A DNA stretch of 31,443 bases from contig JBMFUG010000022.1 in the NCBI GenBank assembly GCA_049966695.1, forward strand, positions 1 through 31,443, in the 5' to 3' direction. The notes under the pieces were generated by a model. It was not told the origin of the DNA. It saw nothing but the letters and a program-made list of their open reading frames with translations, and did not search any database. A program made the translations under genes and the position numbers. Below are positions 6,417-14,927 of this stretch, one piece after another (position 1 is the stretch's first letter; the number at the start of each line of letters is the position of its first letter). Origin of the DNA: JAKAWM01 sp049966695 (GTDB lineage: Bacteria > Actinomycetota > Acidimicrobiia > Acidimicrobiales > Palsa-688).

Positions 6417-8963
6417 ATGACAGCACTAGCCGATTACCTGGGCGCCAACCTGGGCGCCAGCCCCGACGCCCTCCTCGAAACTTTTACAAAATGGGCAGAG
6501 GCCAGGGGCCTTCGCCTCTACTCCAGCCAAGAAGAGGCCATCTTGGCCGTGCTGTCCGGCGACAACGTCATAGTGGGCACACCGACAGGGTCGGGCAAGA
6601 GCCTGGTGGCGCTCGCTGCCCACATGGGGATGCTGGCCGCTGGGGAGCGGTCGTGGTACACGGCGCCCATCAAGGCCCTGGTGTCGGAGAAGTTTTTTGA
6701 CCTGTGCGAACAGCTGGGCCCGGCCAACGTGGGGATGATGACCGGCGACGCTGCAATCAACCCCAACGCCCCCGTTATATGCTGCACGGCCGAGATCCTG
6801 GCGAACCTGGCACTACGCCAAGGCGAAAGGACGCCTGCCGGCTTGGTGGTCATGGACGAGTTCCACTACTACTCCGACCCAGAACGGGGCTGGGCTTGGC
6901 AAGTGCCCCTCCTTGAGCTGCGCAAGTCACAGTTCGTCTTGATGTCAGCAACCCTCGGCAACGTGGAGCGCCTTGCAAGAGACCTGCAACGACGGACGGG
7001 ACGGCCAACGACAGTTGTCAGCTCAGGCGAGCGCCCCGTACCACTGGACTTTAGGTACGCCCGCACCCTCTTGCACGACACTATAACAGCCCTCTTGGAA
7101 GAGGGCCTGGCTCCCATATACGTCGTACATTTCACCCAAAAGGCGGCTGTGGAACGGGCGCAGGCCCTGACCAGTGCGCCCGTCACCACCAGGTCAGAAC
7201 GTGAAGCGATCAGTAGCGCCATAGCTGGGTACCGCTTCGGCCCAGGTTTTGGACGGACTTTGTCACGGCTTTTGCGCCACGGCATAGGGGCCCATCACGC
7301 CGGCATGCTCCCCAAGTACCGGAGGCTGGTCGAGAGGCTCAGCCAGCAGGGCTTGTTGAAAGTGGTCTGCGGCACCGACACCTTGGGCGTCGGTGTAAAC
7401 CTGCCTATCAGGACTGTGCTTTTCAGCGCCCTGTCGAAGTTCGACGGGAGCGTGAGCCGTGTGCTCAACGCTCGGGAGTTCCACCAGATGGCTGGGCGGG
7501 CGGGACGCGCTGGCTATGACTCGGCAGGTACGGTGGTCGTACAAGCCCCCGAGCACGTGACAGAAAACGAAAAGGCGCTGCAGCGCGCCGCAAACGACCC
7601 AGCCAAGAAGCGCAAGGTCGTAAAGGCTAAACCCCCAAAGGGTTTTGTCAACTGGGACGAGGGCACCTTCAAGCGCTTGGTCTCCTCACAGCCTGAGCCG
7701 TTGCCATCGAGCTTCAAAGTGAGCCACGCGATGCTGTTGAACGTCCTCAGCCGGCCCGGCGACGGACGGCTAGCCATGAAACGGCTCCTTTTGGACAACG
7801 ACGAGGACCGGCCTTCCCAACGCAGGCTCGTACGCCAAACGATAGCCATCTACCGGTCGCTGTTGGCAACCGGGGTGGTAGAGCAGGCACAAGAGCCTGA
7901 CGAAGAGGGACGGTGGGTGCGCTTGACAACCGACTTACAAGATGACTTTGCGCTCAACCAGCCCCTCAGCCCGTTCATCTTGGAAGTCTTACCCCATCTA
8001 GACACCACCTCTCCGACGTGGGAACTGGACGTGATATCAGTAGTGGAGTCAACGCTCGACGACCCCGGCCCGGTGCTGGCTGCCCAACTTGACCGCCTGA
8101 AGGCAGAGACGATAGCCCGCCTCAAAGAAGAAGGCGCTAGCTACGACGAGCGCATGGAGGTGCTGGGCGAGATCGAGCACCCCAAGCCGCTCGCAGATCT
8201 TCTCTACGGCACGTTCGACTCGTACCGGGTGCGGCATGCCTGGGCGCGCGACTATAACGTACGCCCCAAGTCGGTGCTGCGCGACCTCTACGAGCGCGCA
8301 ATGGGCTTTTCTGAGTACGTAGCCCTGTACGGGATCAGCCGCTCGGAAGGTCTGCTGTTGCGTTACCTTTCCGACGCCTACAAGGCACTCGTGCAAAGCG
8401 TCCCGGAGGACGTCAAGTCCGAGGCCCTATGGGACATCACCGAATGGCTGGGGGAGATGGTCCGTCAGGTGGACTCAAGTCTCCTAGACGAGTGGGAGGC
8501 CCTGCGTGGCCCAGAGCAGGCCCGCGTTGAAGCGGCCAGTACCGGGCGCTCGCTGCAGCGCGAACCCGGTGCCGTTCAAGCGCTGACGGCCAACGTCCGC
8601 GCCTTCCGGGTGATGGTACGCAACAGCTGCTTCCGTCGCGCCGAGCTAGCCTCTCGGCGGGACTGGGCCGGCCTAGGTGACCTCGACGAGGCTACCGGGT
8701 GGGACGCGGGCCGTTGGGAAGCAGCCATGGCGCGCTATTTCGCCGAGCACGCCAGCATAGGAACGGGCAAGCAAGCCCGCAGCCCGGAACTTTGGCAGGT
8801 CGAGGAAAGCGGCCGGCGCTGGAGAGTGCGCCAGGTCCTCGATGACCCCGAAGGCGACCATGACTGGGGGATCTTGGCCGAAGTGGACCTCGATGCCTCC
8901 GACGAGATTGGTAGTCCCGTACTTTACCCGATAGGCGTAGAGGCACTAGGCTCTTTTCGGTGA
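6417..8963 (+). CDS. DEAD/DEAH-box helicase with DUF3516 domain (Ski2-like)
   Basis: An 848-residue superfamily 2 helicase. Walker A is GTPTGSGKS at 54-62, motif Ib region TAEI near 124, motif II is DEFH at 147-150, motif III is SAT at 177-179, and motif VI is HQMAGRAGRAG at 356-366. The HHAGMLPKYR stretch at 293-302 and GVGVNLP at 324-330 are typical of the Ski2/HelY group. From about 410 to the end lies the DUF3516 region found in actinobacterial members. The enzyme most likely unwinds or remodels RNA with ATP in the cytosol; the substrate is unknown. The ATG at 6417 is 51 bases from the divergent RDD start. Its stop overlaps the start of a tiny membrane-protein gene by four bases (GTGA). 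Confidence 0.93.
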   Translation: MTALADYLGANLGASPDALLETFTKWAEARGLRLYSSQEEAILAVLSGDNVIVGTPTGSGKSLVALAAHMGMLAAGERSWYTAPIKALVSEKFFDLCEQLGPANVGMMTGDAAINPNAPVICCTAEILANLALRQGERTPAGLVVMDEFHYYSDPERGWAWQVPLLELRKSQFVLMSATLGNVERLARDLQRRTGRPTTVVSSGERPVPLDFRYARTLLHDTITALLEEGLAPIYVVHFTQKAAVERAQALTSAPVTTRSEREAISSAIAGYRFGPGFGRTLSRLLRHGIGAHHAGMLPKYRRLVERLSQQGLLKVVCGTDTLGVGVNLPIRTVLFSALSKFDGSVSRVLNAREFHQMAGRAGRAGYDSAGTVVVQAPEHVTENEKALQRAANDPAKKRKVVKAKPPKGFVNWDEGTFKRLVSSQPEPLPSSFKVSHAMLLNVLSRPGDGRLAMKRLLLDNDEDRPSQRRLVRQTIAIYRSLLATGVVEQAQEPDEEGRWVRLTTDLQDDFALNQPLSPFILEVLPHLDTTSPTWELDVISVVESTLDDPGPVLAAQLDRLKAETIARLKEEGASYDERMEVLGEIEHPKPLADLLYGTFDSYRVRHAWARDYNVRPKSVLRDLYERAMGFSEYVALYGISRSEGLLLRYLSDAYKALVQSVPEDVKSEALWDITEWLGEMVRQVDSSLLDEWEALRGPEQARVEAASTGRSLQREPGAVQALTANVRAFRVMVRNSCFRRAELASRRDWAGLGDLDEATGWDAGRWEAAMARYFAEHASIGTGKQARSPELWQVEESGRRWRVRQVLDDPEGDHDWGILAEVDLDASDEIGSPVLYPIGVEALGSFR

Positions 8964-9148
8964 GACCACTTACTCGTGAGGAGGTCCTTTCTCATCTCTT
9001 TGTACTTGGCATATGCGCGTTCTTGATCGTCGCTCCTATCTACCTGGTGCAACCACCTCCAGCCGCCTACTCGCTTATGGGCCTCGGTTCTTTCTTTGCC
9101 CTGGTCGACTTGGCCATTGCCGGGGCACTTCGTCGCCCGCGCAGGTAA
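8960..9148 (+). CDS. Small two-helix membrane protein
   Basis: A predicted 62-residue protein starting with GTG at 8960 that shares four bases with the helicase stop codon (GTGA), a classic sign of translational coupling. It has two hydrophobic segments, about 12-30 and 37-57, joined by a short QPPPAAYS loop, and ends in Arg-Arg-Pro-Arg-Arg. The charge pattern suits a hairpin with both ends inside the cell. I do not recognise a family. AGGAGGT at 8979-8985 lies inside the gene, so an internal start cannot be excluded, but no suitable codon follows closely. Reality of the gene rests on coupling, codon use and membrane pattern. Confidence 0.65.
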   Translation: MRPLTREEVLSHLFVLGICAFLIVAPIYLVQPPPAAYSLMGLGSFFALVDLAIAGALRRPRR

Positions 9149-9175
9149 GCCCTTCTCTGGCCTGCGACTAGTGCC

Positions 9176-9203
9176 CCGAGCCGGCCGAAGGCCATAGTCT
9201 CGG
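9176..9203. other. Nested inverted repeat between two + strand genes
   Basis: CCGAG at 9176-9180 can pair with CTCGG at 9199-9203, enclosing GGCC-GAA-GGCC at 9183-9193. It lies in the 58-base gap just before the second aldo/keto reductase start at 9207. There is no T-run, so it could be a weak terminator for the helicase unit or a structure over the translation start. Confidence 0.35.
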
Positions 9204-9206
9204 CTT

Positions 9207-10220
9207 ATGCGCACAGCACTGCCTACACGCCCTTTGGGCAAGACGGGGATGGACATTACCCGCGTCGGTTTTGGCTCTTGGGCCATCGGCGGAGCCGGTT
9301 GGGCCTTCTCGTGGGGCCACCAGGACGACCGGCAGTCCATAGCCGCCATCCGCCACGCGGTCGAGTCTGGCGTCAATTGGATAGACACAGCCGCCGTTTA
9401 CGGGCTTGGGCACTCCGAGGAGGTCGTGGCCGAGGCGATGAAGGGACTGGCCGAGGCGGACAGGCCCTACATTTTCACAAAGTGCGGCCGAGCATGGGAC
9501 GAAAACGACCGTCGCAAGCCGCCGCGCAGCGTAGCGACGCGGGCCAGTTTGCGAGCCGAGCTAGAGGCCTCGCTCCGGCGGCTGCAAGTTGAACGCATTG
9601 ACCTTTACCAGTTGCACTGGCCAGCTGAGGACGGCACCCCCCTTGAAGAGTACTGGGCCACCTTGCTCGAGATGAAACAGGAGGGCAAGATCCGGGCAGC
9701 CGGCCTGTGCAACCACAGCACCGCCCAGCTGATGGCAGCAGAAAAGCTGGGCCACGTGGACACCTTGCAGCCGCCCTTTTCAGCCATAAAACGTAGCGCT
9801 GCCTCCGAGCTCGCCTGGTGCGCGGAGCACTCGACGGGCGCGATCGTTTACAGCCCCATGCAGGCGGGCCTGCTTACAGGTGCGTTCTCGGCCGAGCGGC
9901 TCAGCCGGCTAGCTGAAGACGACTGGCGAAGGCGCGACCCGGAGTTCCAAGGAGAACGAGCCCAGCGGAACCTGGCGCTGGCCGACGCGTTGGCCCCGGT
10001 AGCCGAACGCCACGGCACCACCCGGGCGGCCGTCGCCATCGCCTGGGCTCTCGCATGGCCTGGGGTGACCGGGGCCATAGTCGGGGCCCGCAGCGCCAGC
10101 CAGGTGGACGGGTGGCTCCCCGCTGCCACCTTGGAGCTCACCGAAGCTGACCTGGACGAAATAGCGGAAGCAATCGAGGCTACTGGGGCTGGGTACGGCC
10201 CGTCCCGGCCTCCTCGCTGA
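9207..10220 (+). CDS. Aldo/keto reductase
   Basis: A 337-residue NAD(P)H-dependent aldo/keto reductase. The catalytic tetrad is Asp60 and Tyr65 in WIDTAAVYGLGHSEE, Lys92 in FTKCGR, and His137 in YQLHWP. The cofactor-binding end appears as VGARSASQVDGW near residues 292-303. The RVGFGSWAIGG start and VYGLGHSEEVV pattern place it with general-stress or sugar-acting bacterial AKRs rather than the YghZ group at 2177, so the window holds two different branches. The substrate cannot be told from sequence. The ATG at 9207 has no strong ribosome binding site. Its last 41 bases overlap the 3' end of tyrS on the other strand, so the transcripts collide without any spacer. Confidence 0.9.
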   Translation: MRTALPTRPLGKTGMDITRVGFGSWAIGGAGWAFSWGHQDDRQSIAAIRHAVESGVNWIDTAAVYGLGHSEEVVAEAMKGLAEADRPYIFTKCGRAWDENDRRKPPRSVATRASLRAELEASLRRLQVERIDLYQLHWPAEDGTPLEEYWATLLEMKQEGKIRAAGLCNHSTAQLMAAEKLGHVDTLQPPFSAIKRSAASELAWCAEHSTGAIVYSPMQAGLLTGAFSAERLSRLAEDDWRRRDPEFQGERAQRNLALADALAPVAERHGTTRAAVAIAWALAWPGVTGAIVGARSASQVDGWLPAATLELTEADLDEIAEAIEATGAGYGPSRPPR

Positions 10221-11628
10221 GGACGTCGCTGTCGCGCTCGACCCGAGCTAGTTTGCGCCCGACTTTGACAAAGTAAGTCCCGGTCTCTTCGCCGAACTTC
10301 TCCACTAGGAGCCCTCCGAGAGCTTCGGGCAGCTCGTCGGGCGTGATGACGGCCTGAGCCTGCCCCGCACCACTTCTGGGCTCAAAGACGAGCCGGACGG
10401 CATTTTGCTGCGCGGCACGGCGAGCGTCGCTATTGCTCGACACAAAACCAAGTGCCCGCACAACAGCCATAAGCGGCTCGCCTGCGTCCCTAACTACTGG
10501 CAAGCCCTCCACGTCACCGAAATGCCGCCTGGCAAACTGAGCTGCAAACTCCTCACGTGCCTTCATTGCCGCGTCGGCCCCGTGCAGAGCGGCCGTAACG
10601 TCTCCTGCCAGGACTTTTTTCAGGTCGACCGGGTGGAGCGAGCCCTGGCCCAGACGCTCCTGCAGGACCGCCAGCTCTTGGTCGCTCCATTCGGTGAGAG
10701 CCCTGAAATAGGGCCAAACAAGCCGGTCGGGCACCGACATCAGCTTGCCGAACACCTCACCAGGAGGTGCTGCCAATGGGACATAGTTGCCCCTTGACTT
10801 GCTCATCTTGGCACCGCTGCCGTCTGTGCCTTCGATAAGCGGCACCGCAGCGACCAGTTCGGGTTGCTGGCCACAGATCTGCATGACCTTGCGGCACATC
10901 TGCATGTTCAGGTACTGGTCGATACCCCCGACCTCGATGTCGCACTCCACTTCTACAGAGTCCAATGCCATCGCCACCGAGTAGAGCAGCTCAGCAAGCG
11001 AGAGGCTATGGCCGACCGAAAGGCGCTGGCGGAAATCTTCGCGCTGGAGAGACATGGACAAAGGGACGTGCGCAGCTATCTCGATAAGACGGGGGAGGGT
11101 CACGAGGCGCAACCAGTCCCCGTTGTAGCGGAACTGTGCACGCGAAAAGTCAAAGAAGGGGGCAACTTGGTCTTTGTAGGTAGCCAGGTTGGTAGCGATA
11201 TCGTCGTCGGTCAAGGCGGGGCGTTCGTCTGAACGCCCACTTGGGTCTCCTATTTTCGCCGTCACGTCGCCGACTATGAACACGACCTGGTGGCCCATCC
11301 TCTGAAAACGGCTCAACAGGACCATCGGCACGGCGTGGCCCAGATGGACCTCCGCCCCGGTCGGATCTATGCCGAACTTGGCAACAAACGCCCTGCCCTT
11401 CTTTGCTGCTCCCGCCACGCGCTCGGCCAGGGCCTCGGTCGAAGGTTGCAGCTGCTGGCAACGTTGGCCGATCATGGTGGCCTGCTCTTGTGGGGACAGG
11501 TCGGAGAGGTCGAGCTTCCGACGTTGCAGTGAAAGCTCGACCAGCTCGCGAACAGCTTCGTCACGGCTAATGTCGACAGCGGCGAGCTGTGCCGCGCTAC
11601 GTTGCGCACAGCGGGCAAGACGGCTCAT
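10180..11628 (-). CDS. tyrS: Tyrosyl-tRNA synthetase
   Basis: Charges tRNA-Tyr with tyrosine in the cytosol. Class I signatures are clear: HLGH at 95-98 (the HIGH motif) and KMSKS at 274-278. The tyrosine pocket is seen in the run ending GGIDQ at 234-238. A C-terminal S4-like RNA-binding part covers about 400-470 (SNSDARRAAQQNAVRL). The length of 482 is longer than the usual 400-430 because of about 50 extra N-terminal residues, so a later start is possible. However, ATG at 11628 has a strong GGGGG ribosome binding site 5 bases upstream. The 3' end overlaps the convergent aldo/keto reductase by 41 bases. A foldable leader precedes the gene. Confidence 0.95.
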   Translation of the reverse strand: MSRLARCAQRSAAQLAAVDISRDEAVRELVELSLQRRKLDLSDLSPQEQATMIGQRCQQLQPSTEALAERVAGAAKKGRAFVAKFGIDPTGAEVHLGHAVPMVLLSRFQRMGHQVVFIVGDVTAKIGDPSGRSDERPALTDDDIATNLATYKDQVAPFFDFSRAQFRYNGDWLRLVTLPRLIEIAAHVPLSMSLQREDFRQRLSVGHSLSLAELLYSVAMALDSVEVECDIEVGGIDQYLNMQMCRKVMQICGQQPELVAAVPLIEGTDGSGAKMSKSRGNYVPLAAPPGEVFGKLMSVPDRLVWPYFRALTEWSDQELAVLQERLGQGSLHPVDLKKVLAGDVTAALHGADAAMKAREEFAAQFARRHFGDVEGLPVVRDAGEPLMAVVRALGFVSSNSDARRAAQQNAVRLVFEPRSGAGQAQAVITPDELPEALGGLLVEKFGEETGTYFVKVGRKLARVERDSDVLSEEAGTGRTQPQ

Positions 11629-11630
11629 AA

Positions 11631-11680
11631 AACCCCCGGGTAGTCAGCAGGCAAGAGACTACCTCGGAAGACTGCGGGTT
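11631..11680 (-). promoter_or_regulatory. Foldable leader upstream of tyrS that may cover the ribosome binding site
   Basis: On the minus strand, GGTAGTC (11663-11657) and GACTACC (11645-11639) form a perfect 7-bp stem with an 11-base loop. Outside it, AACCC (11680-11676) can pair with GGGTT (11635-11631), which contains most of the ribosome binding site. The stem ends within a dozen bases of the tyrS ATG. The whole 155-base gap 11629-11783 also holds CCAGC/GCTGG arms (11694-11698 and 11708-11712). No T-box consensus is seen. Regulation is inferred only from the pairing. Confidence 0.35.
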
Positions 11681-11783
11681 GGCGCCAGCTTGGAGCCCGC
11701 TGGGCCTGTAGCCACCTTGAGGCCAAGCTCGCGACAAAGCACAGCCCTGCCATCAGCGGACAAGGTCCCGACCGGCCACCGCG

Positions 11784-12944
11784 TCAGCCCACTGCCACGT
11801 GAAGGAGCAAGCCGATAGCAAAGGTCAGGACCGCCGCTCCCCCGCCGACGGCCAGCTGGCGCAGGCCGCTGGCGACAAGCGAGCGCCCGGTGATGAGGCC
11901 CACGCCAGCGCCTACCAATATGAGGGCCGTCGCCGCCGACAGCACAGCAGCCAGCAACGCGGCTGTGCCTGACCCGACAACGTAAGAGACCACCGGGACC
12001 ACCGCCCCGATAGCAAACGAGGCAAAGCTAGAGATCGCCACCCGCCACGGGCTGCCCAGCTCTTCGGGGTTGAGGCCCAGTTCTTCGCGGGCCATCGTGT
12101 CTAGGGCCGCCCCCGGCTCGGCACTGATCCGCCGGGCAAGCTCCTCGGCCTCTTGCTTAGGGACCCCCTTGGCCCGGTAGATGAGGGCAAGCTCCTCGGC
12201 CTCCTCCTCAGGCATCTCTTTGATCTCTTCGGCCTCGAGGCGTATCTCCCGCTCGTACAGCTCCCTTTGGCTCCGGACCGATATGTACTCGCCAGCCCCC
12301 ATCGAAAATGCCCCAGCAAGCAGGCCGGCCAACCCCGCGAAGAGGATGGCCTTGGCGCCCACCTGGCCACCAGTCACCCCCATGACCAATGCAGTGTTGG
12401 AGACCAAGCCGTCGCTGATGCCAAAAACCGCTGCCCGCAGAGCGCCCGAGCCGTCCGAACGGTGCCAGCGTTCTCCCCGCGCTATGCCCGCGCGTACCGT
12501 CCCCGCGCTCGGCCGGCCAACCATGGCCCCAACGGCCAGGCCGTGCAAGCGCTCGTCTAGGGCCATCCCGGTCTTGGCTTCGGCCACGTTGTCGTACATC
12601 TCGGCATCTTTGGCCTCAGCACGCTGGACTATAGGGAGCATGGCCTTCGCGCCGAAACGCCGCGTCATCCAGATAAGCAACCGGGCCTTTGCGCTCAGCT
12701 TGTGCTGAGCAACAGACGGCTCGGGCTCGCCTGCTTCCACCAGCTTTTCTGCCCAATGACGCGCATGGCGTTCTTCAGCCGCGGCTAGTTGAGCAAAGAT
12801 CTCGCGCTGCTCGCCCTCGGCGCTCTCAGCCAGCGAGCGGTAAAGAGCCGCTCCTTCTACTTCGTCAGACCAGTGCTCGCGGAACTCGGCCACCTTGCGG
12901 GGACTTGGCTTACCAGCGGGCGGCTCCCCCGCGTCCTTGCTCAT
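11784..12944 (-). CDS. Ferritin-like/VIT1 fusion membrane transporter (MbfA-like, iron or manganese)
   Basis: A 386-residue fusion. Residues about 18-140 form a ferritin-like (erythrin) helical bundle: an acidic first helix with Glu28/Glu30, ExxH at 57-60, a third helix with Glu110/Glu115, and ExxH at 131-134, together a plausible di-iron site. Residues about 168-386 are a VIT1/CCC1 domain with FGISDGLVSNTALVMGV and GAFSMGAGEYISVRSQRELY, a cytosolic acidic helical part (EEIKEMPEEEAEELA), and three C-terminal membrane helices. Agrobacterium and Bradyrhizobium MbfA, of the same architecture, exports iron; that role here is inferred. ATG at 12944 has GAGG 10 bases upstream. It follows the ABC permease by 42 bases and precedes tyrS by 155. 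Confidence 0.92.
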   Translation of the reverse strand: MSKDAGEPPAGKPSPRKVAEFREHWSDEVEGAALYRSLAESAEGEQREIFAQLAAAEERHARHWAEKLVEAGEPEPSVAQHKLSAKARLLIWMTRRFGAKAMLPIVQRAEAKDAEMYDNVAEAKTGMALDERLHGLAVGAMVGRPSAGTVRAGIARGERWHRSDGSGALRAAVFGISDGLVSNTALVMGVTGGQVGAKAILFAGLAGLLAGAFSMGAGEYISVRSQRELYEREIRLEAEEIKEMPEEEAEELALIYRAKGVPKQEAEELARRISAEPGAALDTMAREELGLNPEELGSPWRVAISSFASFAIGAVVPVVSYVVGSGTAALLAAVLSAATALILVGAGVGLITGRSLVASGLRQLAVGGGAAVLTFAIGLLLHVAVG

Positions 12945-12986
12945 CGTTGTCCAGCCTCGCCGTCTACGGTAGCAGCCTCCCGGGCG

Positions 12987-13745
12987 CTAGGAGACGGCCC
13001 GGCGGAACGTTCGCGAAGCCCAAAGCGTAGTGACGGCGCACAAAGGCACCAAGACGCCAAAGGCTTGCCAGGTGGCGCTGCTGGCCAACGTGCCGCTCGA
13101 TAGGTCCCGCGAGGCCGCGACCAAATAGTACAGCGGGTTGAAATGGGCCAGCACCTGCAGCCACTGTGGGCCGAGCGAGACCGGCAAAAGCACGCCGCCT
13201 AGCAGCAGCACTGGGAGGTTGAGACCGGTCATCACCGCGGCGAACCCATTGATGTCTTTGATAATGATCGCCAAGGCGATCGAAAAGGACGCCACCGTGA
13301 CCATGAGCAGGCCAAGAAGGACCGCGAGGGCCCCGAGCCCTGCTAGGTGCACGTGAAAGCCGAAAGCGGCGCCCGCGCCGACCAGCACCACGTCAAAGAC
13401 GAACATGGCAAACGTAGAGAAGAGCACCTGGCCGAGCAAAATAGCCATGCGGCTGGCCGGGGTCACTCTCAGGCGCTCGATCACGCCAGCCCGCAGCTCG
13501 AAGATCGTGCTAAAGCCAGGCCCGTTGCCGCTGGCAAAGGCCTGCAAGGACAAGATGCCAGGGAGGAACTCGTCCAACGCGTGCCCCTTAGCGCCCGGCC
13601 CAAGGGCCAAGTCGTTGAGCAATGGGGTGAACAGCACAAGGTACAAAAGCGGGGTAGTAAACCCGACGAACACCCAGACGGGGTTGCGGAGCATTTGCAG
13701 CCCATAACGATTGAACAAGAGCCAGGTTTCGCGCGCCGTCCTCAT
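12987..13745 (-). CDS. ABC-2 type exporter permease (DrrB-like)
   Basis: A 252-residue integral membrane protein of the ABC-2 family, partner of the ATPase encoded just upstream. Six hydrophobic segments are visible, with the family hallmarks NPVWVFVGFTTPLLYLVLF near the start, FELRAGVIERLRVTPASR in the middle cytosolic loop, and LPVLLLGGVLLPVSLGPQWL near the end, followed by HFNPLYYLVAASRD. These match DrrB-type drug exporters. I chose ATG at 13745 (MRTARETW) because it overlaps the ATPase stop codon by four bases (ATGA), giving translational coupling; a longer in-frame reading upstream to 13853 lies inside the ATPase gene and is not credible. The exported compound is unknown. Confidence 0.92.
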   Translation of the reverse strand: MRTARETWLLFNRYGLQMLRNPVWVFVGFTTPLLYLVLFTPLLNDLALGPGAKGHALDEFLPGILSLQAFASGNGPGFSTIFELRAGVIERLRVTPASRMAILLGQVLFSTFAMFVFDVVLVGAGAAFGFHVHLAGLGALAVLLGLLMVTVASFSIALAIIIKDINGFAAVMTGLNLPVLLLGGVLLPVSLGPQWLQVLAHFNPLYYLVAASRDLSSGTLASSATWQAFGVLVPLCAVTTLWASRTFRRAVS

Positions 13746-14734
13746 GCTGCCTCCGCGCCTGTGGGCTCGACGTCGCGCAACGAACGGCCAGTCTTGGCTA
13801 AAAATACGTCGTCCAAAGTGGGCTCCGAAAGGCTGACAGCGCTCACCCGGCACCCCTCCTTCTCTAGGACGCGTACCAGCTCTGGCAGGGCGCCCGTCCC
13901 GTCATCGACATAAAGGCGCACCTGGTCGCCGTGCACGGCGGCCTCCCTCACAAAACGCAAGCTGCGCACGGCCAGCACTGCTACGCCCGCGCCACGGCCG
14001 TCATTTCTCAGGGAAACGACGATACGGTCGCCTGATACCTGGCGCTTCAGCTCCCGGGGGGATCCCTCGGCCACTATTAGGCCGTGGTCCATTATCATCA
14101 CCCTCTCACAGAGCGCGTCCGCCTCCTCCAGGTAATGGGTAGTGAGGAAAACGGTAGTGCCCTTTGACCTAAGTAGCCGGACGTACTCCCACAAGTGGGC
14201 ACGGTTTTGCGGGTCAAGGCCGGTACTGGGCTCGTCCAAGAACAAGACATCGGGCCGGTGGACGATGCCGAGCGCCACGTCCAGGCGCCGGCGCTGGCCC
14301 CCCGAGTACGTCTTGACCCGTCTGTCTGCGATACCCTTCAGGTCCAGCACCTCCATGACTTCATCGGCCCGAGCTGCCACTTCCGCCTTGGTACCTCCGT
14401 AAAGGCGCCCCTGGAGCACCAAGTTCTCCCTGCCGGTGGCCAGCTCATCGGCACCCCCTAATTGGCTTACGTACCCAGTGCGTGCTCGGACTTGCCTGGG
14501 TTGGCGAGCCACGTCGAAGCCAGCCACGGTGGCTTCGCCCCTACCTATAGGCAAAAGAGTGGTCAGCATCCTGAGCGTCGTCGTCTTGCCCGCCCCGTTC
14601 GGGCCGAGGAAGCCGAATATCTCGCCTCTTTGCACGGCCAAGTCCACCCCTCGCACCGCTTCGACCACCTTGCCCTTCACGCTGAACGCCTTGCGCAACC
14701 CACGGGCGGATATGACTGGCAGGTCACTGCTCAT
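13742..14734 (-). CDS. ABC exporter ATPase (DrrA-like)
   Basis: A 330-residue ATPase that powers the adjacent ABC-2 permease. Walker A is GPNGAGKTT at 44-52, the Q-loop lies in YVSQLGGAD near 88-95, the signature is YSGGQ at 143-147, Walker B is VLFLDEP at 163-169, and the H-loop is in LTTHYLEEAD. The C-terminal part after about 220 carries the domain found in daunorubicin-resistance ATPases (VSLSEPTLDDVFL). The ATG at 14734 (MSSDLP) is preferred over an in-frame start at 14878, because the extra residues resemble translated intergenic DNA and because AAAGG lies about 10 bases upstream of 14734. It begins a minus-strand run with permease, iron transporter and tyrS. Confidence 0.93.
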   Translation of the reverse strand: MSSDLPVISARGLRKAFSVKGKVVEAVRGVDLAVQRGEIFGFLGPNGAGKTTTLRMLTTLLPIGRGEATVAGFDVARQPRQVRARTGYVSQLGGADELATGRENLVLQGRLYGGTKAEVAARADEVMEVLDLKGIADRRVKTYSGGQRRRLDVALGIVHRPDVLFLDEPSTGLDPQNRAHLWEYVRLLRSKGTTVFLTTHYLEEADALCERVMIMDHGLIVAEGSPRELKRQVSGDRIVVSLRNDGRGAGVAVLAVRSLRFVREAAVHGDQVRLYVDDGTGALPELVRVLEKEGCRVSAVSLSEPTLDDVFLAKTGRSLRDVEPTGAEAA

Positions 14735-14770
14735 TTGACAAACGCCTTTCTTGGTAGCGAGCCTGGCTGG

Positions 14771-14844
14771 TGCCCCCTTTGGGGGACAATGCACGCCTTG
14801 CCCCTTTGGGAGGCCGTGCACGCCTGGGACGTTGCCGTTTTGGG
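14771..14844. repeat. Degenerate tandem repeats upstream of the ABC exporter operon
   Basis: Two adjoining copies of a 27-28 bp unit lie at 14771-14798 and 14799-14825. They share the blocks TGCCCC(C)TTTGGG and TGCACGCCT. A third partial match, TGCCGTTTTGGG, lies at 14833-14844. The first copy contains the odd-centred palindrome CCCCCTTTGGGGG (14773-14785). The repeats lie 37-110 bases upstream of the ATPase start in a 193-base non-coding gap, where operators would be expected. The rest of the gap (14845-14927) shows nothing I can name. Confidence 0.6.
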
Positions 14845-14927
14845 CCCAGGTGCCCGTTGCGGAGGGGCTTGTCCACACAAGTTCGTGCGCTCAATGGCCG
14901 GTTACCAATGCTTGCGACCTGGTCTTG

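Noticed and set aside
11629..11783. T-box riboswitch before tyrS
   Set aside because: The conserved TGGNACC T-box sequence and a convincing specifier loop are not seen, although a leader structure is possible.
13746..13853. Extended N-terminus of the ABC permease from 13853
   Set aside because: It would lie inside the ATPase gene; the ATGA overlap at 13742-13745 gives a better start, and the extra residues are not family-like.
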